From contig WHUZ01000013.1 of NCBI GenBank assembly GCA_015179045.1, forward strand, positions 1 through 64,000: a DNA stretch of 64,000 nucleotides. Direction: 5' to 3'. The notes below the pieces were generated by a model, which worked only from the letters and a program-made list of their open reading frames with translations, was not told the origin of the DNA and did no database searches. Each line of letters starts with the position of its first letter. The stretch's first letter is position 1. Origin of the DNA: Kalaharituber pfeilii (Eukaryota; Ascomycota; Pezizomycetes; Pezizales; Pezizaceae). Positions 38,251-48,545 of this stretch are shown here, in pieces. Made by a program: the position numbers and the translations under genes.

Positions 38251-38595
38251 ATGTCTTCCTCCATCCAAATCCTTACTCCTTCCCGCACCCTTCTCCGTCC
38301 TGCCCTCCGCACTTGCAGGTCCTCGATTCGCTCGCCACGCAATTCATCATATAGCACTACTTCGTCTACTGGTACCTCCTCATCTGGTGCATCGTCATCG
38401 TCATCATCTTCTTCATCTGGATCAGGATCGTCAAGCTCGGGGTCGATGTCTCCGAGGGCAGTCATGCTGTACAGTTACATTATTGGGTCCTGCACGTTGC
38501 CATTTGTCGCTCCGGCCGTGGAGAGGAGGAAGGGGAACGGAATAGCGGACGGGACCAGGAGAGGAGGGCTGGGGTTGCATCATTGTTGCCATTAG
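38251..38595 (+). CDS. Small Ser-rich protein, possibly mitochondrial (hypothetical)
   Basis: A 114-aa frame from ATG 38251, with A at -3 and a CAACACA leader typical of fungal starts. The first 35 residues are rich in Ser/Arg and lack acidic residues (MSSSIQILTPSRTLLRPALR), fitting a mitochondrial presequence. A long Ser/Gly tract follows, then a hydrophobic segment (AVMLYSYIIGSCTLPFVAPAV) and a short basic end. No family is recognised. The opposite strand is also open because of the repeated Ser codons, which lowers confidence. No intron is needed. Confidence 0.45.
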   Translation: MSSSIQILTPSRTLLRPALRTCRSSIRSPRNSSYSTTSSTGTSSSGASSSSSSSSSGSGSSSSGSMSPRAVMLYSYIIGSCTLPFVAPAVERRKGNGIADGTRRGGLGLHHCCH

Positions 38596-39978
38596 GTGGG
38601 GGGACAGAGTAATGCCGTGGAAGGAGTTAAAGGTGCACCAGGGGACACACAAGTGTGAACAAGAAAAATCTGTGCTGGGGAGGAAAGAGCGAAGAGACGA
38701 GGAGAGGGTGGGGAGGGGGCAGGGGGAGGGGATTAATCTAACAAGGACGTTTTCTTTTGCTTTGGAGCCCTTGCACTGGTGCTTTCTTTTCTTGTTCTGG
38801 GATATATTTTTTTTTTTTTTTCCCCTCTTCACGTTTGATGTTTATGCAAGCCTTTTATTGCTTTTCCTATTATATTATTATTATGGGCGTGGGCGGTGTT
38901 GCTTTTTGTTTTTGATTCCATGCTGTACCTTAAGAAATTTGCTCTTATGTTTTTTGTTTTTATCATTGGGCGTTATTATTGCTTTTCGTTTTTATGTATT
39001 TAGCTGTCCTGATAGGGAGGAGTTTTCATCTATCTACTACAGAGAGAAGAGAAAGAAATTATCATCCTTTTCCTTACCTTTTCTTTCGTGTGTCTCGAAG
39101 TACTGGACAACTCAAACTCTATTTGGCTTGAGAGGTCGTCATAGATCAGAAGTAGATATATATATATTTAAATTTTTTTCATATGATACGTAGGTGTTGA
39201 GAGGGTTCTTTGTAGCGACCTAACATACGGTGGTGGGGGGCGTGAAAAAAACGTTTTATCATCTCTCATCCAGAAATTTGCGTTTGATATTGGGATGAAG
39301 CTAGCTTACGATTCGAAAGCTTGTGGAAACCGGAGATAGCAGATAGATGAAGGGGAGTAAGGGGGAAATACTAGCTACACTAAGTAATCCACGATTTTCC
39401 AAGACCTCTGGTATGGGAAAAAAAAAAAAAAAAAGGAAAGGTTTTGTTGCGCAAGTTCAAGTTACATCCTTTTACGAGTGCTGTTTCTTTTATTTTTTTT
39501 TTTTTTTCTTTCTCTGTTTTCATTTCTTATGCAAGTGCTCATGAGTATAGATGTATGTTATGTATAGCTTATGTACTAGTACATGTACAAGAATTTTGAA
39601 AAAGGAACAAAAAGAAAAAAAAGAAATCGCTTTTTGTTCATAATACAATAGGGTTGGGTAGAATAGGATGGAATTGGGATGAGATGGGATGGGATTAGGC
39701 GAGGGGAGGGGAGTAGGGGAGAGGGGATTTGAGAGTTCGGAATGGTTTGCTGATGTGAGAGAATGTTTTTACTCGTTTCCCACGAATCTTACCCTGACAT
39801 GCCTTCCGTTCTCCCTCTCATATCCTGCCCTCTACCCCCCCTCCATCACAACCCCTACAAAACAAGCCCTACCTACCTATCTCACCCTTATCCGCCCTTT
39901 AAATTCCAATCTATCCAACCACTTCCCCAGTCCTCTCCTCTCAAAATCTTGCTCCCCTCTATTCCACCTTGCATTCTT
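38596..39978. other. T-rich spacer
   Basis: Contains T14 at about 38809, long T-rich tracts to 39060, A16 at 39419-39434 and T-rich DNA at 39485-39510. Probable UTR and intergenic sequence. No gene is recognised. Confidence 0.4.
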
Positions 39979-40505
39979 TCAACTAAACCGATCTCCCTTC
40001 CTACTCCTCCACGGCTCCGCCGCCTCATACTTGCTCTTCTCCTTGACCCTCTGCGCATCCGTTTCCGGCTCGTGGCGGGTGGGCGCGGGGTCAGACGTTG
40101 CCTCGGCGGATGGCTGGCCTGCGAGGTCGTTGTCCGGGCTGCGAAGGGCGTGGGAGTGGGAGTATTCAAGGTCGGCGTTGACTATGCGCGAGGGGGGTTA
40201 TTGGTACGAAGATCTGATGCCTGTGGGAAGGGGAGGAGGGGCATGTGGGTCGGGAAGGGGACGGGGAGCGAGGAGGGAGGAGGCGACGGTGAACGACGTA
40301 CGCTGCTGCTGCTGCTGCAACCGCTGAAACTTCTCGCGGCGAGAAGCGTTGATTTCGCGTTTAGCGTAGAAGTATGCTCCTGCGCCAGCTGCAGTAGGGT
40401 TTATATCAGCGGATCCGCGAATCGCGGGACGAGATGGGGTGTGTGGGGTAAGGAGTTGTAGCGGTTGGAGAGGGAGTATATACCGACGATAAGTGACCCC
40501 CATCC
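39979..40505 (-). CDS. Small fungal DUF4748-type protein, multi-exon, start unresolved
   Basis: Exons on the minus strand: one ending at 40484 (start not fixed), then 40388-40302 and 40181-39979. They join in frame: GSLIV, then AGAGAYFYAKREINASRREK with a Q run, then LNADLEYSHSHALRSP, DPAPTRHEPETD and the final KYEAAEPWRSRKGDRFS. The hydrophobic start, AKREINA and the GDRFS ending match a small conserved fungal family I know as DUF4748, likely a membrane-anchored mitochondrial protein of unknown role. Introns are GTATAT...CTGCAG (95 nt) and GTACGT...GCATAG (120 nt). The first exon continues upstream in the frame of IGWGSLIV, but I could not place its ATG with confidence. Overlapping long frames on both strands are not genes. 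Confidence 0.65.
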
Positions 40506-41432
40506 TATACTGTATCAAAAACGGTGAGTATACATCGTCCCTAGAAAATGCGAGCGTATGAAGGGCGTACTAGAACGACTTGACCTAAAAAGAAGAAAGC
40601 GAAGCTTTTAGACAAGTCGAATTAAGGAGGATGGGAGGCGCTCAACTGTATTCATGGCGACGATGACGATGATGTATTTTCTTCTTCTTCTTCTTCTCCC
40701 TTTTTCTTTTCCCCAATCCCAATCCCAATCCCACTAATATGCTATTGCTAATTATATATATATATCCGGTATCGACCCGCGCGCGGTGAATTTTTGTATG
40801 TGTGTGTGGGGAGGAGGGTGGTTTAAGGTTTCTTTTGTTCTGTTCCGTTTTCTCAGGTATGTATCTCTCTTGCCCCAAAAAATATTCGCCCTTCGGCATG
40901 ACGCCGGCGGGAGAAAAAATCACCTGATTTCATCTTCTAAATCAGCTCACTACAAGGCGGTGTCTAGCAACCCCCCCCCCCCTCGGACTTGGCGATGCTC
41001 GGCGGGTTTATTAATCGTGGGAACTTTCACACACACACATGGTCGGTACATGTTTGTTTCTCGTTACTGGTACCCCCTAGTGTTCATATTATCATAGTTT
41101 TACATATAACTTTTTTTAAAAATATATATATAATAAAAATAAAAAAAGCTTATACCCCACTTCAAAAAATCCCCATCACATGAAATAAATTTATAAGCCT
41201 CCCCCCCTCCGACCCCCGACCCATTCGCATAAGGATAGCGATTGATAATGATATATGATGTTTGGGACGGGGAGGAAAAAATCAAAACACTCTCAAGTAT
41301 TCAAAAGTGCAAAAAAAAATTTACTATTCGTAAATGTAGTAACTATAGGGGCTACTATATAAAAAATATATACCGCCTTTCGTCCACTACATACTCGGTC
41401 TCCTCTTAGGAGACCCCTAAATCCCGTTACCC
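40506..41432. other. Spacer with microsatellites
   Basis: Contains CTTCTT repeats near 40680, CCAATC repeats near 40712, an AT dinucleotide run near 40755 and a C12 run at 40971-40982. No gene beyond possible UTRs and the unresolved first exon of the DUF4748 gene. Confidence 0.4.
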
Positions 41433-43619
41433 TCAACTCTGCCCACCCACCCACCCGTCCCCATCTTTCTCGTCTCCATCCTTCTCCTTCTCCTTCTGCT
41501 CCTCCTCCTCCTCCAGCAACGTCTTCCACAACTCATCCCCCTCCCCTTCCCCAAACTCATGCCAAATCACATTCACCAACACCACCCCTCCTTTCACATT
41601 CCTCAAAAACCTCCCTTCCTCACTCACCCCTCTGCCTCTGCCCCTTCCTCTCCCTCTATACAGCGCCGCCCACGCATCCCACAACGCATACGCCTCCACC
41701 CCCCACTCCGCAAAAGCTTCCACGCCCACCATCGTCGCAGTGACAATCTCCTTCCCCGGAAACATCCCCCACGTGACCGCATTGATCGCCGGCGCCGGAT
41801 CCGTCGTCCTGACCGCCGCACCAGGGCTCCCGTCGTCGGTGGCGTACCAACTCACCTTATCCTTGCCCAGCGCGTCGAGTTTGGCCTCTAGGCCCGGCCA
41901 CTCGCTTTTCGGCATCCAGAACTCTACAAACGCCTTTTGCCACACCCAGCCCCGTTTAGGGCCCCACCCGATCACGGGGTCTTCGCTTCTCGCGGCCTCG
42001 ACGGCTGGCTGTGATGCAAGGGTCCACCACCCCTTTGAGCACATCTTTTTCAGGTATTCCCTAATCATCTCCGTCTCGGGGTTGATGTTGTCGGCTTCTG
42101 GCGAGGATGACCATGGTAAGGCAGGGACTTGACCATCGAGGTATTTGATGAAGAGAGTGGTAATATCGGAAAGGGTTGTGGGATGGCCCCAGTATTGCAG
42201 GGCGAGTGGGAGTGGGAGTGGGAGGGTGGGCCCGTACCCATCGATTTCGCCAAAGGCAGGGGAGCGAGGATCTCCAAAGCGGCCGTTGGGGAAGTCATCC
42301 CAGGTTGCAAGACGACCCAGTGAGCCTTCGCCTTCGGAAATGGAGATGGCTGGTGCGGGGGGCATTGTTCCGGTGGAGGGGGGGGGCGGAGGGACAGTAG
42401 TAGTTTGGTGTGGTTGGAGAGAGGCCCGGATGTCGTCGATGATGACACTGTTATGTGGATCTATTGACGAGGCGCGCCGGGTGCGACGGGAGGGCAGTGC
42501 ACCGTTGATGGCCGCTGTGCCCGAGCTATCTACGGCGGACCCTGCGTCTTCGAGACTGTCATCTGGCGGGATCAAGTCACTTTGCTCCAGCACGAACGCA
42601 ATCACCTTTTCTAGATTCAGCGTGTAGAAGTGAAATCCCCGTCTCGCACCTACGCCCGCAGTATCATGGCTCCCGGTCGGCTCTGCCTTGATTTTCTCAA
42701 TAATCTCACATAGAATATCCACACCGGCTGTCTTGACAGCCTCATCATCCCACTTTACACTCTCCAATTTATCAAAAATATGCGCTGGCACCGCCGCGTT
42801 GCTCAGTTTCGTAGTCCTGCGTAGCGTCTGGTAAGATTGTATCGGCATTAGCCCAGGGATGATTGGTATCGACGCAAATATTCCACTCGGATGATTCCTT
42901 AGTATTTTCTCGAAGCGCAGGTATGCGTCGACGTCATAGAAGAGTTGGGTCATGATGAAGTCTGCTCCTGCACGCACTTTCTCGACGAGGTAGGGGAGAT
43001 CACGGAGAGGGTCTTGAGACCCATCGCCTGGGGTAATTGTCATAAAGCCGTCTACGTGCCCTTCCGGGTATGCAGCGACACCGATACAGAAGTAGTCGCC
43101 GTAGTGCTTGCGGATGTATTTGACGAGGTCGATGGCGTAGACGAATTCTAGCTCGTCCTCATCTTTGTCGTGAGTGGTTGCAGCACCACTACCGTCTGCA
43201 TTGGCGGCAGAGGAGGAGCCGCTATTAGATCCTCCATCCTCCTCCTCATACTCATCCTTCCGCGGAGGGTCTCCCCTCAATGCGAGGATATTCCTCACGC
43301 CAATCTCCTTTGCGGACTGCAACGCCTCGTCCAGCACCGCCCTGCTCATGTTCGTGCACGTCAAATGCAAACACGTCGTGAGGCCCAGCTGCCTCTGACA
43401 TACTTCTGCCAGCGCTAAGGATTTTTGCGCAGTGCTGCCACCGGCGCCCCAGGTGACAGTGACGAAGAGCGGGCGTAGCCCGCGAGCCATCCGCGTGAGG
43501 CGCGCATTGAGGTTTTCGCGGCCGGGCGCGGTTTTCGGAGGGAAGAACTCGAGAGAGAAGTACGGCTGGGTTGGGGGAAGGGAGGCGATTTTGGTCGTTA
43601 TTTTGTCGGAGTCGGACAT
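41433..43619 (-). CDS. MET12: Methylenetetrahydrofolate reductase, Met12 type
   Basis: Reduces 5,10-methylene-THF to 5-methyl-THF, the methyl donor for methionine synthesis. One intronless frame of 728 aa from ATG 43619. The N-terminal FAD-binding barrel is clear: YFSLEFFPPKT near residue 20, LFVTVTWGAGGST, TCLHLTCTNM, ILALRGDPPR, a Gly/Ser insert, YCIGVAAYPEGH, ADFIMTQLFYD and IIPGLMPIQSY. A linker of ~150 residues with RRTRRASSID precedes the eukaryote-specific regulatory domain (YWGHPTTLSDI, LASQPAV, GWGPKRGWVWQKAFVEFW, NAVTWGMFPGKEI, LWDAWAALY, VVLVNVIWHEFGE). The C-terminus is a run of Glu/Lys. Fungi usually have two MTHFRs; the N-terminal wording is closer to Met12 than Met13, but this is from memory. 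Confidence 0.93.
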   Translation of the reverse strand: MSDSDKITTKIASLPPTQPYFSLEFFPPKTAPGRENLNARLTRMARGLRPLFVTVTWGAGGSTAQKSLALAEVCQRQLGLTTCLHLTCTNMSRAVLDEALQSAKEIGVRNILALRGDPPRKDEYEEEDGGSNSGSSSAANADGSGAATTHDKDEDELEFVYAIDLVKYIRKHYGDYFCIGVAAYPEGHVDGFMTITPGDGSQDPLRDLPYLVEKVRAGADFIMTQLFYDVDAYLRFEKILRNHPSGIFASIPIIPGLMPIQSYQTLRRTTKLSNAAVPAHIFDKLESVKWDDEAVKTAGVDILCEIIEKIKAEPTGSHDTAGVGARRGFHFYTLNLEKVIAFVLEQSDLIPPDDSLEDAGSAVDSSGTAAINGALPSRRTRRASSIDPHNSVIIDDIRASLQPHQTTTVPPPPPSTGTMPPAPAISISEGEGSLGRLATWDDFPNGRFGDPRSPAFGEIDGYGPTLPLPLPLALQYWGHPTTLSDITTLFIKYLDGQVPALPWSSSPEADNINPETEMIREYLKKMCSKGWWTLASQPAVEAARSEDPVIGWGPKRGWVWQKAFVEFWMPKSEWPGLEAKLDALGKDKVSWYATDDGSPGAAVRTTDPAPAINAVTWGMFPGKEIVTATMVGVEAFAEWGVEAYALWDAWAALYRGRGRGRGRGVSEEGRFLRNVKGGVVLVNVIWHEFGEGEGDELWKTLLEEEEEQKEKEKDGDEKDGDGWVGGQS

Positions 43620-46600
43620 AGTGCGGGGGGGCGGGGGAGGATTGGTGGGGTAAAAGTGGGGGCGGGGGGGTTGAGATCTGCCAGGAAGGAAGGCTGCGGA
43701 CAGGGATATGGGGTGTTCCTTCGGGTATGTAATTTCTGTTATTCAGTGTTGAGATCGACTGGGCGTCCTCGGGTGGGAAGCTTCTGATAAACGATGCTCG
43801 CAGGGAAGGATTGGGGGTGACTGAATCAGATGTAGGGCGGGGAGGCGAGGAGACATTGGGGCACCTGAGGGGACGTAGGGTGTGGAGAGAGCGCTGGGGG
43901 GGGGGGGGGGTGGTGGGGCGAGCAGGAGCAGGACAGGCTGTTGGGCATGGGCGAAGAAGTGGTGAATGTCGGGCCAAGCCTCACCGTACCAGCCTGGCGT
44001 GCATCACCCTCCATTGGGAGCAGCGAAGCAGCCGTAGGCTGAAAAAAGAGGGGTCCATCTACTGCCCTGGGCGCGGCATGCGAATAAACACTTGCTTTAT
44101 TTTATTTTTATTTTTTTTTTTCTTTACAATACTAGAGTACTTGCCCCCGGCAAAGAATGGTTCTGAACCAAACATTATGAACGGAAACAATACTATCGCG
44201 ACTTTGGCACTTATTGACGCAAACATATTGTAGCCCTTCTAACGAGGTGGCCAACTAAATAAATCAGGGTCCTTGAAAATCATACCGAGAAGGCAACCCG
44301 GCGAGACCCCCCAGCAAATCAACGGTAGGAGCAGGAGGGCTGGTTCCCGCCTAGACTGACTTCGCCTTCATAGTGTTCTTCTTTAATTGCGTGAAATGTC
44401 GCTATGATATAGCTAAAATAGGTTGCTGATGCCATCTTTGAACTTCTTTCTGGTTATCCTTGGTTTCAAGTTCACACATGTCAAGGGACAATGTCACCTT
44501 ACAGAGGCAGTTGGGGAAATGAAAAAAAAAAGCCATCTCCCTTGGTAACCATGACGAAATGACATATAATAGCAATACGTTCAGAGATATGTATGATACA
44601 CACATCAAATGTGATATTTCAAAAGCCAAATGCATGTAGCGAGGTGAATCGAGAGTGGTGGACTGCAGCATGGCATTGGAGCTTATTACCTACTCGTGTT
44701 CAAATTTAAAGCTATCTGAGTATAGCAGGTCAGTTACAGAATCTGCCAGGACTTTGCACGTAATCTAGTCCGATACAATATGCCAGAACTCAGAGGTCAC
44801 TGGGTCTCCCCCTCCTCCAGCTGCCCCAGGTGAGACGGCGACACTGGTGTCCCACCGAAGCAGGCCCTGAATCTGCAAGCAGGAGGCCCCCTTTGTTGCA
44901 GATATCGAGCAGAGATAAGGGAACTTTTGACTACGTTTCAGCGGGACTTGAGGGAGGTGCAGCTTGCGGGATGTAAGTGCGACAAAATCTATGTGCTTGG
45001 GAGTCAGCAGTGGGCAGGGCAATGGCGGCGAGATGGTGGGGCAGGTGGGGCAGCTTGGGGAGCGGGGGAGGGAATAGAGATCATGACCAAGCGGGGGGCA
45101 GTCTCGATACTTGATGGCCGCGTGCGACAGCACATGGAGGCTCTCGCGAATAGCAGCAGCTATTGGCCGTGAGGGCACTCGAACCAAGTCGCACTGAGCC
45201 CATTGGAATGCGGACGTTACTGTTGTGTTGTTTTGGTGATATAGAGTATTGTATTCTACACGGGTGATCGTCAAATTCGCTACACTACCGCAGCGCAATG
45301 CGTATGCAAATCGGCTCAGTCGTGATAAAAATGCCGTATCTTCTTCAAGTGCAGCCAGCGATGCCATCTCGTCAATTCGTACGAACAACGTGCGTCCAGC
45401 TGACGGGAGATGGCCGCAGGCTGCCTCTGTTTACCAGATTCATGTCATCATCACCGACTGCACATGCAGGCTGGAAGTAAATGCGAGGCGGGAAAGAAGA
45501 AATGTGCAGGGCACATGGAAAAAACCGTAGTTGAAATTGAGAAATTTTTTCCGTTTATTTCAAAAATACCGTATACATGCATTCCGCCCTTTCGAATTTT
45601 CGAAAACATCACCGACATCACTAAATCGCTATCCAACGCGTACGGAACCTGCTGTCCGCCTACTGTGGCGGGGTACACCCCACAGCAGACCAAAATCAAA
45701 AGCCACAATTGCCAGGTGAATAAATGTCCCGTCTCTTCAGGTCGTCACAGTGTCATGAGACGCCAACCAGGGCCAGGAGAGGGCCGAAGCGCTCCCCACT
45801 TGCCGGAGGGGCAGTTCCTCGTCGCGACGGTTTTAAGGAGGGCAGTTCGACATAATCGACTAACACTCTCGACCGCACCTTGTGCCCCAAATGGGACCGA
45901 ATCTTTTTACCAGCCGAATATCATGCTGCTCCACGTGTGTAAACTCGGTGGGGGGGGTTCTGCTGGTAAATTTGTTAAAGGTTCGAAAGGTGAGTCTTGG
46001 GTAGGAGAGAAGAGGAGGAGAGAAAGGGAAGGGCGGGGCAGCGAATTTATCGTGAGCAATTTCGCGTGGGGCTCTTGGCCGTTGCAGTGACTCAGCGGGC
46101 GAGGCCCATGCCAGTTAGGAACCAGAAGTGCGATGCGCGCGGGTACACGGCAGACCTGCAGGGCTCTCTGCCTGTGCCTGTGCCTGTGCCAGTGCCATGC
46201 TTCGGGCGGGTATGATCGAGGTGGGTGCTGCCTGCGGATACGAGTGCACGCACAGCAGACGGTAGAGAATGCCATTGTGCGTGCACAATGGCCGGCGCTC
46301 ACTCTCACTTCGGCAGAGAGAGAAACGTGCCTGCGGCCGTCACCAAGCAGGCGTGCATTCTCGGGCGCAGGAGCTGTAGACCCTCCACTTCCATCGCACG
46401 CCGTCGCCGTGATCCTTAAAACACTAAACCTAAATCCTCTGCCCGCCCGCTGCCTGCCCTCTCCCTGCCCCACGAGTCTTTGATGAACCACCCCCTCCCT
46501 CCACATCCCCAAGCCATCCGTCGCTGCAACCCGCCTTCGTCCATCGCCCACTACCCCCAAAGCTAAACTCCTGCAACCTCCGTAGTACGACTAAGCCATT

Positions 46601-47252
46601 GGACACAAAATCGGCCCCCCCCCCCCCAAGAAAAATCCCTCCACTTGTCCCCATCCCCCCGGACCGAGCTAGCTGCAATACTCTCAACATCTACTCTCGC
46701 CGCCAACGTGATACGAAGAACGAGAAAAGCCCCATCAACGGAAGCATACCCACATCCACAGGACTAACTTCCCTTCCGAGCTTCAATTGGTCTGCCGAGA
46801 AACACTGGAGGCATCAAATTAAACGGGAGGAGCCACTGCACCCGTCTCAAATCCCCCAGTTTGCCGACACCACTTCCTGGTCCCCCTCTTCGGCATCTAA
46901 GATACATTATACTTATCCTTCAGGGCCCTGATTATTCCTCACTAGAGTTGACATTTAACAACACATAATCTCTACAATACTTCCTTCGTCACTATTTATC
47001 TCTAAACAGGAGAAAGAAAGGACCCTACATACACAAGGATTACAAGCGTCAGAGACACATCTAGGATCACTGAAAAAAAAAAATTTGATAGGAGAAAGAA
47101 AAAGTAAACATCTGCAGCCCCTAGCAGCTGACGTTCATCTGGATCGCAGCTTGTCGACCTAAGCATTGAGCACCTCTCGTTGCTTGCCGCTCGTTTCTTG
47201 TTGAACACTTGGAATTCTCCTCAACTTGGAACCCCGCCGCTCAACTAAGCAA
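43620..47252. other. 3.6-kb divergent intergenic region, MTHFR / eIF4E
   Basis: Carries the two promoters. The MTHFR-proximal 300 bp has G-rich runs (for example G14 at 43897-43910). Several frames at 44765-46930 lack motifs. GCCTGTGCCTGTGCC microrepeats lie near 46175. No gene is supported. Confidence 0.4.
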
Positions 47253-48344
47253 ATGGCTCTTTGGACTAGACGCTCAAAGTATCTCCGCCTGCTTGTCTTT
47301 TCCTTTGTTCTCCTTGCTCCATTGCCCACATGAGCTGATTTCCCGTCCCAGTAACTCCAACAAACTCTCCTTGTCGACGTCCAATGATGCACCGACAACT
47401 AAGGCTTTCGGTCCACCATCTGCTTCGATCAAGTCCCGCGGCGGGGATACAAGTTCGCACGGCCGTCACAATGCTTTCAACACCACTACTCCTCTCGTCA
47501 CCTCCCTTCCTTCTCCCTCCACCTCGGCCTCCTCTGCGTTTGGCTTGGGGTCGGGTGCCTTTGCTACATTTTCCTCCAGCTTGAGGACCCCCGCAAGGCC
47601 ACTGGACAGTACAAGCGCGAGTGCAGCCACTCCATTGAAGACTCCTCAAACGGCTTTCCCGGCTGGCCCTATAGGTTCACTCTCAGGCACAAACACAAAT
47701 ACACTCGCAGGCGCATCGTCATCACTGGTTAAAAAAGTACCAGAACCGATTACTCATCCTCTCAAATACACCTGGGTGGTCTGGTACCGCTCCCCTGGCT
47801 CTAAATTCCAGGACTACGAAAAGTCGACACAAAAAATAGCATCGTTTTCAACAATTGAGGAGTTTTGGACCATTTATACGCATTTACGGCGGCCTAGTTC
47901 CTTACCACACGTTTCTGACTATCATTTCTTCAAAAAGGGGATTCGGCCGGTGTGGGAGGATCAGGAGAACAAGAATGGGGGGAAATGGATCATTCGATTG
48001 AAGAAGGGGGTGTCGACGAGGTATTGGGAGGATCTGCTACTTGCCATAGTGGGCGACCAGTTTTCGGAGGCCGGTGAGGATCTATGTGGGGCGGTGTTGA
48101 GCATTCGTAGTAATGAGGACGTGCTGAGTGTGTGGACCAAGGTTGACGGGGCGCCTTGTTTGAAGATCAAGTAAGTCTCGACTTTACACACTGCCGTCTT
48201 ACTCATCAACCTCCGACTAATACCGATAGACAAATTCTGTTCCGCAAGCTTGGGTTCCCCGCGGAGACGCAAGCGTTATTCAAGACGCATGCTTCGTCAA
48301 TCGAAGCGGTGAACAACAAGACAGCCGCGGCTGCTGCGCAATAG
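47253..48344 (+). CDS. eIF4E-family cap-binding protein (4EHP / eIF4E2-like)
   Basis: Binds the mRNA 5' cap. Three exons, 47253-47278, 47352-48170 and 48230-48344, give 319 aa to the first stop. The tiny first exon MALWTRRS was chosen because it joins in frame to NNSNKLSLSTSND, the usual fungal start for this group. A Ser/Thr/Ala-rich leader contains SSAFGLGSGAFATF. The cap-binding domain has HPLKYTWVVWYR (Trp), FWTIYTHLRRPSSLP, YHFFKKGIRPVWED, GGKWIIRLKKG, YWEDLLLAIVGDQF, CGAVLSIR and VLSVWTK. The group of cap-contact Trp residues is present. The reading frame ends at TAG 48342-48344 after an Ala run. It continues in frame for 66 more coding-like codons (next feature), so the annotated end is suspect. 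The leader suggests the 4EHP-like fungal subgroup rather than canonical eIF4E. Confidence 0.9.
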
Positions 48345-48359
48345 TCCGGCGGGGCGGCC
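48329..48359 (+). promoter_or_regulatory. Hairpin presenting the eIF4E-like TAG in its loop
   Basis: Arms GGCTGCTGCGC (48329-48339) and GCGGGGCGGCC (48349-48359) pair with two U-G wobbles and one G-G mismatch. The 9-nt loop AATAGTCCG contains the TAG. The A of TAG is preceded by T. The structure is inferred by eye. Confidence 0.45.
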
Positions 48360-48545
48360 TACGAACGGGCGCTGGCGGCAACAACGACAACGGAGCAAAC
48401 GGAGGAGGAGAAGGAAGCACAGTTGAAGACTTTTCGAACGGAGAAATATGGGTGGGACGAGGGCAGTAGGTCGAGAAGGACGACATCGAAGCGGTCGAAG
48501 AGGTCGAAACACCGGTGGATTAATGATAATGTCGAACCGGAATAA
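48345..48545 (+). other. In-frame extension downstream of the eIF4E-like TAG
   Basis: After TAG the same frame stays open for 66 codons to TAA 48543-48545. It begins SGGAAYERAL, continues ATTTTEQTEEEKEAQLKTF and RTEKYGWDEG, and ends in a basic SRSRRTTSKRSKRSKHRW stretch. Codon choice and composition look like the rest of the gene, and charged tails are usual in this subgroup. It may be reached by readthrough or RNA editing, or be a tail lost through a recent nonsense change. Confidence 0.6.

Noticed and set aside
39689..40461. Two long overlapping + frames (212 and 232 aa)
   Set aside because: They run antisense to the spliced DUF4748-type gene, whose conserved protein explains the region.
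47209..47351. Unspliced N-terminus of the eIF4E-like gene starting at TTG 47209
   Set aside because: A 26-nt ATG exon plus a 73-nt GT-AG intron gives the expected fungal N-terminus instead.
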